A DNA stretch of 64,000 nt from Deinococcus carri. Lineage in GTDB: Bacteria; Deinococcota; Deinococci; Deinococcales; Deinococcaceae. The notes beneath the pieces are model-generated. The model was not told the origin of the DNA and searched no databases. It worked only from the letters and a program-made list of their open reading frames with translations. Location of the stretch: positions 62,001 through 126,000 of the forward strand of contig NZ_BAABRP010000003.1 in assembly GCF_039545055.1 (NCBI RefSeq). The letters are read 5' to 3'. The position numbers and the translations under genes are program-made. Shown here piece by piece: positions 51,815 through 64,000 of this stretch. Every line of letters begins with the position of its first letter. Position 1 is the first letter of the stretch.

Positions 51815-51973
51815 GCGGCGGGGAGGGACCGCGCCCCTGGCAATGTGAAGATTCTGCGAAGGCAGGCCAGGCCACCGCAGCGCGGCGCAGCGGGGCCTTT
51901 GCCGGGACAGGGGGCACGGAGGCGGGCAGGCATCCTTCGATATTCCTTCGAGAAACGGTGGTTCCATGACCGT

Positions 51974-53589
51974 ATGGATCAGGTGACCAGGCCAGTTTCA
52001 GAACAGGACAGCCCACCTGCCCCTGCGCCGAACAGCAAACGCCGCACCTTTCCCTGGGGCTGGCTGCTGGTGCCGCTGCTGCTGGGCGGGGTGGGCTACG
52101 TGGGCTACCGGCTGGGGCAGGACGACGCGAGCAGCTCGGCCACGGCTGGAGGTGGCTTCGGCGGCAGCGGCTTCGGCGGAGGGGCGACGCCAGGCGGTGC
52201 AGGACAGGGGAGCAGCGGGCAGGGAGGCAGTACCCGCACCGGGGGCCAGAGTGCCGCCGGGCAGAGTGCGGGCGGCCAGGGCGCGGGCGGGCAGACGGCC
52301 CGTGCAGGCGCGGGGTCGGCGGCCGGCAGCCGGACCGGGGCCGCTGGCAGTGCCGCCGGAGCAGGAACGCGCAGCGGACGCGGCAGTGCGGGAGGGCAGG
52401 GACAGACGGGCGGCGGAAGCGGGGTCACCACCCCGGTCCAGGCCGCGGCGGTTCAGCAGGGTATCCTCCGCACCGAGCGCCGCCTGACCGGCACGGTGGC
52501 GGCGGCGCAGGAAACCACCGTCTCGGCGCGCACGTCGGGCACGGTGAGCCGCATCGCCGCCGACGTGGGGGGCAGCGTCAGCGCAGGGCAGACCGTTCTG
52601 GCGCTCAGCAACAATGACCTGAACACCAGCGTGGAGAGTGCGCGCAACGCGCTGGAAACGGCCCAGGTGCAGCTTCGCAGCCAGACGAACAGCGTGCAGA
52701 GCCAGCGCGCGCAGCTTCAGCAGCAGGTCAGCGCGGCGCAGACCACGCTGGCGAACGCGCAGCAGAGCCTCGCGGCCCTGGAGAAGCTCGCGACCATCGG
52801 CGCGGCGTCGCGGACGGAACTCAACAACCAGAACGCCCAGGTGCAGGCGGCCCGCACCACCCTGACCACCGCACAGGCGAACCTCGCCCAGAACACCCGC
52901 GCCCAGACGGAGGGCCTGGCGGAGGCCCGCCTCGCCGTGCAGCGCGCGCAGATTGCGCTGAACCAGGCGCAGGCGGCGGCGGATGCGGTCCGCGTGACCG
53001 CGCCCTTTGCCGGGCAGGTCACCGGCCTGAATGTCAGCGAGGGGCAGTACCTCGCGGCGAACAGTCCCGCCTTTACCCTGGTCAGCAGCCAGCGGCAGGT
53101 GGCCGTGAACGTGCCCGCCACTGAGGCCGGTGCCCTGCCGGTCGGCGCGGCGCTGACGTTCGTGGTGGGGCAGCAGAAGTATCCCCTCAAGGTGGCGCAG
53201 AATGCGGCGGCCCCCACAGGCGGCAGCGTGCCCATCATCGCGCGCTTCACCGAGGCCAGCCCCCCGGCGCTGGGCACGGTCGGGTCGGTGGTGTATTCCG
53301 CGAAGGTGGCGTCGGGCGTGCTGGTGCCCAGTACGGCGCTTCAGGCGGACAATGACCAGACCTACCTCTTTACCATCGAGAACGGAAAGGCGCAGCAGCA
53401 CGAGGTGAACGTGCTAGGGCAGGCGGGCACGCAGTCGGCGGTGAGCGGCATCGACGCGGGCAGCGAAGTGATCACCCAGCCGCCGACCGGGTTGCTGGAC
53501 GGGGCGAGCGTGACCACTTCCAGCGGCAGCCGGCAGCGGGGCAGCGCGGTCGGCCCCGGCGCGGGCGGCCCGCCTCCCGGAGGAACGCC

Positions 53590-53593
<4 letters not shown>
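51974..53593 (+). CDS. RND efflux periplasmic adaptor with Gly-rich linker
   Basis: 539 residues from ATG 51974. One TM ([20 protein letters not shown], ~25-45), then ~110 residues of Gly/Ala/Gln/Ser-rich sequence ([20 protein letters not shown]), then a membrane fusion protein: barrel-sandwich halves [20 protein letters not shown] and [20 protein letters not shown] around a long alpha hairpin ([20 protein letters not shown] to [20 protein letters not shown]), then beta-barrel and proximal domains. Stop overlaps the pump start (GTGA). The linker is unusual for the family and may span a thick envelope. Confidence 0.88.
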
Positions 53594-56958
<3,365 letters not shown>

Positions 56959-56976
56959 GACCGGGCGTAACAGCAG

Positions 56977-57010
56977 GAAGGGCGTTCCCCATCACCGGGG
57001 GACGCCCTTC
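56977..57010. terminator. bidirectional terminator between RND pump and rplY
   Basis: GAAGGGCGTTCCCC (56977-56990) pairs with GGGGGACGCCCTTC (56997-57010), one G-U, between convergent genes. Confidence 0.75.
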
Positions 57011-57083
57011 CTCGCTGCCTATCAGCCAAAAGCAAGGACCGGGACCCCACTCTGGGAATCCCGGCCCCACTCTCTGAACAGGC

Positions 57084-57806
57084 TCAGCCCTGGTTGGCTT
57101 CCTGGCTGGCCTCTTCGGTCTCGCGCTGGGCCTCGCTGCCTTCGCTGTCGGCCTTGACTTCCTCGATGCTCGCGCCACCTTCCAGCACGGCCTCGGCGGC
57201 TTCCTCGGAGATCTCGCCGCTGGCGACCATGCCCGCGACCTGCGCGGCCTGCGTCTCGGCTTCCAGTTCCTCGGCGGTGAGGCGGGGCGGCAGCACGCTC
57301 AGCACGACCAGGTCCGCGTCGGCGGCGAGCTTCACGCCCTCGGGGAGCTTGATCTGCCCGGCGGTCACGTGGTCACCTATGCCCAGACGGGTCACGTCCA
57401 CGGTGATTTCCTGGGGGATGCGGCGCGGACCGGGGGCGATCACCTGGAGGTTGTGGATGACTACGTCCACCAGACCGCCCATAACCTCACCCTGGCTCTT
57501 GCCGGTGGTGTGGACGGGCACGCTGACCTCGATGGGTTCACCGTAGGTCACCATGTAGAAGTCGGCGTGGATGGCCTCGCGGCGGCGCTTGTCCATCTGC
57601 ACGGTCTTGACCAGCGCGGGGAAAGTCTCGCCACCCTCGATCGTGATGTCGAAGAGGCCGGTCGTGCCCTGCTGGCGGAAGGCGCGGTCAAAGGCCTTGC
57701 GCTCGATGGCAAAGGAGACGTTCTGCTCCTTGTTGTAGGCGACGGCGGCGATCAGGCCGGGGGCCAGCTTTTCCTGGCTCTTGCGGGGGGTTGCTCTCAG
57801 TTCCAT
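57084..57806 (-). CDS. rplY: 50S ribosomal protein L25/CTC (TL5 type)
   Basis: 240 residues from ATG 57806 (MELRATPRKSQEKLAPG). Binds 5S rRNA. The long CTC form has the L25 barrel (LIAAVAYNKEQNVSFAIERK, TTGLFDITIEGGETFPALVK, HADFYMVTYGEPIEVSVPVH), a second beta domain (IPQEITVDVTRLGIGDHVTA) and a Glu/Ala-rich C-terminal tail characteristic of Thermus-Deinococcus. In-frame sequence upstream of 57806 is not protein-like. TACACT (minus strand, 57902-57907) is the -10, giving a ~90-nt leader. Confidence 0.94.
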   Translation of the reverse strand: MELRATPRKSQEKLAPGLIAAVAYNKEQNVSFAIERKAFDRAFRQQGTTGLFDITIEGGETFPALVKTVQMDKRRREAIHADFYMVTYGEPIEVSVPVHTTGKSQGEVMGGLVDVVIHNLQVIAPGPRRIPQEITVDVTRLGIGDHVTAGQIKLPEGVKLAADADLVVLSVLPPRLTAEELEAETQAAQVAGMVASGEISEEAAEAVLEGGASIEEVKADSEGSEAQRETEEASQEANQG

Positions 57807-57874
57807 GTGCGTGTTTCCTCCGGGGGGCACTTTGGCCGCCTCACTCGCGCCGCGGTCCGCACGGCTCTGCGGGG

Positions 57875-57916
<42 letters not shown>

Positions 57917-57954
57917 CTGCGGGGTGTGGGTTCCGGCCCCGGCATTCCCTCTGC

Positions 57955-57960
57955 TAGAAT
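57955..57960 (+). promoter_or_regulatory. -10 box of efp
   Basis: TAGAAT, ~80 nt upstream of efp; divergent from the rplY promoter 50 bp away. Confidence 0.5.
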
Positions 57961-58038
57961 CTGGCCTGTTGCCGCGCGGCCACCTCCCTGCCCCCCCAGG
58001 CGGGCGCGACGTGCCCCGGCCGAACAAGGAGAAAAGAC

Positions 58039-58596
<558 letters not shown>

Positions 58597-58612
58597 GCGT
58601 ATGCTTCCCGCC

Positions 58613-58651
58613 GGACGCCGCTCCCATGCAAACGGGGCGGCGTCCGCTTTT
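58613..58651 (+). terminator. intrinsic terminator after efp
   Basis: GGACGCCGC (58613-58621) pairs with GCGGCGTCC (58637-58645), followed by GCTTTT. Confidence 0.8.
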
Positions 58652-58656
58652 GCGGT

Positions 58657-58662
58657 TAGACT
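58657..58662 (+). promoter_or_regulatory. -10 box of accB-accC
   Basis: TAGACT just after the efp terminator, ~100 nt before accB. Confidence 0.45.
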
Positions 58663-58760
58663 CGGTCCAGCCTAACGGGCGTTCGGCTCCGGGTAACAGC
58701 CCGGCCCGCGCCGCCCGCGTCATGATGGAAAGCAAGAGTTCAGCTCAGACAGGAGGGGCC

Positions 58761-59306
<546 letters not shown>

Positions 59307-59400
59307 GCTGCCAGCTATCAGCGGTCAGCGGTCAGCAGCGAGAGCTGAAGCGTCCGCGACAGGCTGTTAGCTGAAGGCTGAAAGCTGAGGGCTGAAAGCT
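59307..59400. repeat. GGTCAGC and GCTGAAAGCTG microrepeats
   Basis: Tandem CAGCGGTCAG then GCTGAAGGCTGAAAGCTGAG units fill the accB-accC gap; the last unit abuts the accC GTG start. Confidence 0.65.
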
Positions 59401-60738
<1,338 letters not shown>

Positions 60739-60756
60739 CGGCCAGACATACATAGA

Positions 60757-60803
60757 GGCGGAGGGGACGTGGCACTCAAACCACGTCCCCTCCGCCTGTT
60801 TTT
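60757..60803 (+). terminator. strong intrinsic terminator after accC
   Basis: A perfect 16-bp stem (GGCGGAGGGGACGTGG, 60757-60772, with its complement at 60781-60796), followed by TGTTTTT. Confidence 0.9.
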
Positions 60804-60805
60804 GT

Positions 60806-61021
60806 TTATTCGCCGGTCAGGATGTTCTTGCCCTTGTTCTCGCGGTCCTCGATGATCTTGCCGAGGATGAAGAACGTGGGCGGCCAGAAGCCGACGAAGA
60901 GGCCGCTGCGCTGCTTTTCCTCACCGCTGTGGCCGTCGTCAGTCTTGCCGGACGTGAAGCTGGCCGCCGACATGGCAATGGACGCGAAGCCGAGGATGTA
61001 CATGATGTTGGAGAGTTTCAT
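60806..61021 (-). CDS. small membrane protein of unknown function
   Basis: 71 residues from ATG 61021 (MKLSNIMYILGFASIAMSAA). Two hydrophobic segments (residues ~5-20 and ~42-56, SGLFVGFWPPTFFILGKII) separated by a charged loop (SGKTDDGHSGEEKQR), ending in a Lys-rich tail. AGGTC lies 8 nt upstream. Length and layout recall YiaA-like small inner-membrane proteins; no family assigned. Confidence 0.65.
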   Translation of the reverse strand: MKLSNIMYILGFASIAMSAASFTSGKTDDGHSGEEKQRSGLFVGFWPPTFFILGKIIEDRENKGKNILTGE

Positions 61022-61228
61022 GAAAGACCTGCTTTCTAAAAAGAGGGCCTGGAACGTGGGGCGCGGCACCTGAATCCTGTACCCGCGTCCCCGGAGCGGA
61101 CACAGGCCAACTCTGTCCCGCACGCCCTGCCCGAAACGTAATACTTGTCGCCATGTGAACATTCCATAGACACTTGTTCAGGAGAGGGTAAGCGGGCTAG
61201 AGGTCGGCAGGCCGTTCCGGCCAGACGG

Positions 61229-61234
61229 TACGCT
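61229..61234 (+). promoter_or_regulatory. leaderless -10 box
   Basis: TACGCT with a 7-nt spacer to ATG 61242. Confidence 0.55.
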
Positions 61235-61241
61235 GCCCGTC

Positions 61242-61856
61242 ATGGCCCTGCACCACCGCGACGCCCTGCTCTCGCGCCTGGACCGAGTCGCCTGGCCGCA
61301 TGAACCGCTGCTGGACGCCCTGAAGTTGCCCGCCCACACCGACGTGCTGGATGTGGGCGCAGGCGACGGGCGACTGCTGAGGCTCCTGCGTGAGCGCGGG
61401 CACCGGGGAAGCTGCGTCGGTGTGGACCCGGCACCGGGGGCGGGGGTTGCGCGGGGCACGGCCCAGGCCCTCCCCTTCCCCGCCGCCTCATTTGGTGCCG
61501 TGCTGCTGGTGCGGGTCCTGGCCCACCTGCCGGATCCGGCAGCGGCCCTGGCGGAAGCGCGGCGGGTGCTGCGACCCGGTGGGCTGCTGGTGGTGGCGGC
61601 CCACGGTCCCGACCACTTGCGGGCCACCTGGCAGGCACTGGGGCAGGCAAATCCGGGACAGGCAGAACCGGGGCAGACGACAGAGACTGCCTCCGCCGTC
61701 TGCCATCTCCACCTGCCTGTGGTGGTCACCGTAAACGCGGCCCGGCGTCTCGCTGAGAGCTACGGCCTGAGCGCCCAGGGAAGCGGGTTCCCGCTGGAAG
61801 ACACGCTGCACCTCAGGGTCGAGGTCAGCAAAAAAGAGAGCAGAGGGCCGGTGTAA
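61242..61856 (+). CDS. class I SAM-dependent methyltransferase
   Basis: 204 residues. Motif I DVLDVGAGDGRLLRLLRERG, acidic loop GVDPAPGAGVARGTAQALPF, VLAHLPDPAAALAEARRVLR and PGGLLVVAAHGPDHL, the Methyltransf_11 pattern. The C-terminal ~60 residues vary and form the likely substrate lid. Start fixed by the leaderless box. Substrate unknown. Confidence 0.85.
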   Translation: MALHHRDALLSRLDRVAWPHEPLLDALKLPAHTDVLDVGAGDGRLLRLLRERGHRGSCVGVDPAPGAGVARGTAQALPFPAASFGAVLLVRVLAHLPDPAAALAEARRVLRPGGLLVVAAHGPDHLRATWQALGQANPGQAEPGQTTETASAVCHLHLPVVVTVNAARRLAESYGLSAQGSGFPLEDTLHLRVEVSKKESRGPV

Positions 61857-61893
61857 AGCCTTCTGCCCGCTGCCTTGTGCCTTCTGCCTGCCT
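61857..61893. repeat. GCCTTCTGC microrepeat
   Basis: Reverse-strand form of the GCAGAAGGC units seen at 10627 and 46311. Confidence 0.5.
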
Positions 61894-61897
61894 GCCG

Positions 61898-62206
<309 letters not shown>

Positions 62207-62285
62207 GGTCTGTCCAGCCTAACGGAAGAGGGCCTTGCCCCACACACGACTGGGCTGAACGTTCCTTGAGCGGCCCCCCGCGCGC

Positions 62286-62291
62286 TATGCT
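62286..62291 (+). promoter_or_regulatory. leaderless -10 box of the exonuclease III gene
   Basis: TATGCT with a 7-nt spacer to ATG 62299. Confidence 0.6.
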
Positions 62292-62298
62292 CCCGCCG

Positions 62299-63108
<810 letters not shown>

Positions 63109-63147
63109 ACGCGACTTCATGCAGAAACGTGAGCTGGGAACACGTGA

Positions 63148-64000
<853 letters not shown>

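Overview
This is a GC-rich chromosomal segment that fits the genus Deinococcus. Diagnostic content includes an Ro60 ortholog (rsr) preceded by Y-RNA-like elements, a long CTC/TL5-type ribosomal protein L25, a single-chain glycyl-tRNA synthetase, DrMUG-type uracil glycosylase, and a PilM-N-O-(P/W)-Q pilus operon joined to shikimate genes. At least a dozen genes have a TANNNT box only 5-7 nt before the start codon, the leaderless promoter layout seen in Deinococcus. No prophage, insertion sequence, CRISPR array or rRNA is visible.

Layout. 1-5.8 kb: 3' part of glyQS, a secreted protein, a small operon (molybdenum-cofactor oxidoreductase, mug, two-TM protein), an unannotated 57-codon membrane ORF and pepA. 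5.9-8.4 kb: a MarR regulator with a 14-TM MFS exporter, divergent from pepA across a near-perfect AT-rich palindrome. 8.4-10.6 kb: repeats, asp23 and fakA. 10.7-13.2 kb: the most unusual region, an array of Ro-binding RNA modules followed by rsr. Two modules have the usual Y-RNA layout with paired ends. Four are turned inside out: the Ro-binding hairpin sits at a tip. Two of those four interrupt the anticodon stem of otherwise complete tRNA cloverleaves. 13.3-15.8 kb: murF, an unknown protein and a lipoprotein.

16-25.5 kb: pilM-N-O-P/W-Q, then aroC-aroK-aroB-aroQ. 25.6-31.6 kb: rplM-rpsI, a twin-ATPase ABC protein, a VOC protein, a HAD phosphatase, rplS, a helical orphan and a GNAT acetyltransferase. 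31.8-37.5 kb: lipB-lipA, a Rossmann-fold protein, tRNA-Ile(GAU), a membrane protein with a degenerate GGDEF domain, and a DUF47-Pit phosphate uptake pair behind a Pho-box-like repeat. 37.6-45.3 kb: coaX, an acetyl-CoA synthetase-like gene, a methyltransferase, a secreted protein and an exbB-exbD-TonB-like operon whose TonB-like protein has a periplasmic linker of about 500 residues.

45.5-52 kb: sufC-sufB-[toxin-antitoxin pair]-sufD, then a TMEM175-like channel gene bracketed by a duplicated sufD 3' end, then an AT-rich orphan that looks acquired, then a cupin. 52-57 kb: an RND efflux adaptor and pump. 57-64 kb: rplY, efp, accB-accC, small proteins, a methyltransferase, an exonuclease III-like gene and the 5' end of a Lys/Pro/Ala-rich protein with AT-hook-like motifs that runs off the window. 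Several families of short intergenic repeats (GGTCAGC/AGCTTTCAGC, AGCTATGAGC, GCAGAAGGC, a 61-bp element and a 26-bp GC-rich unit) are scattered between genes and in places extend into coding ends.
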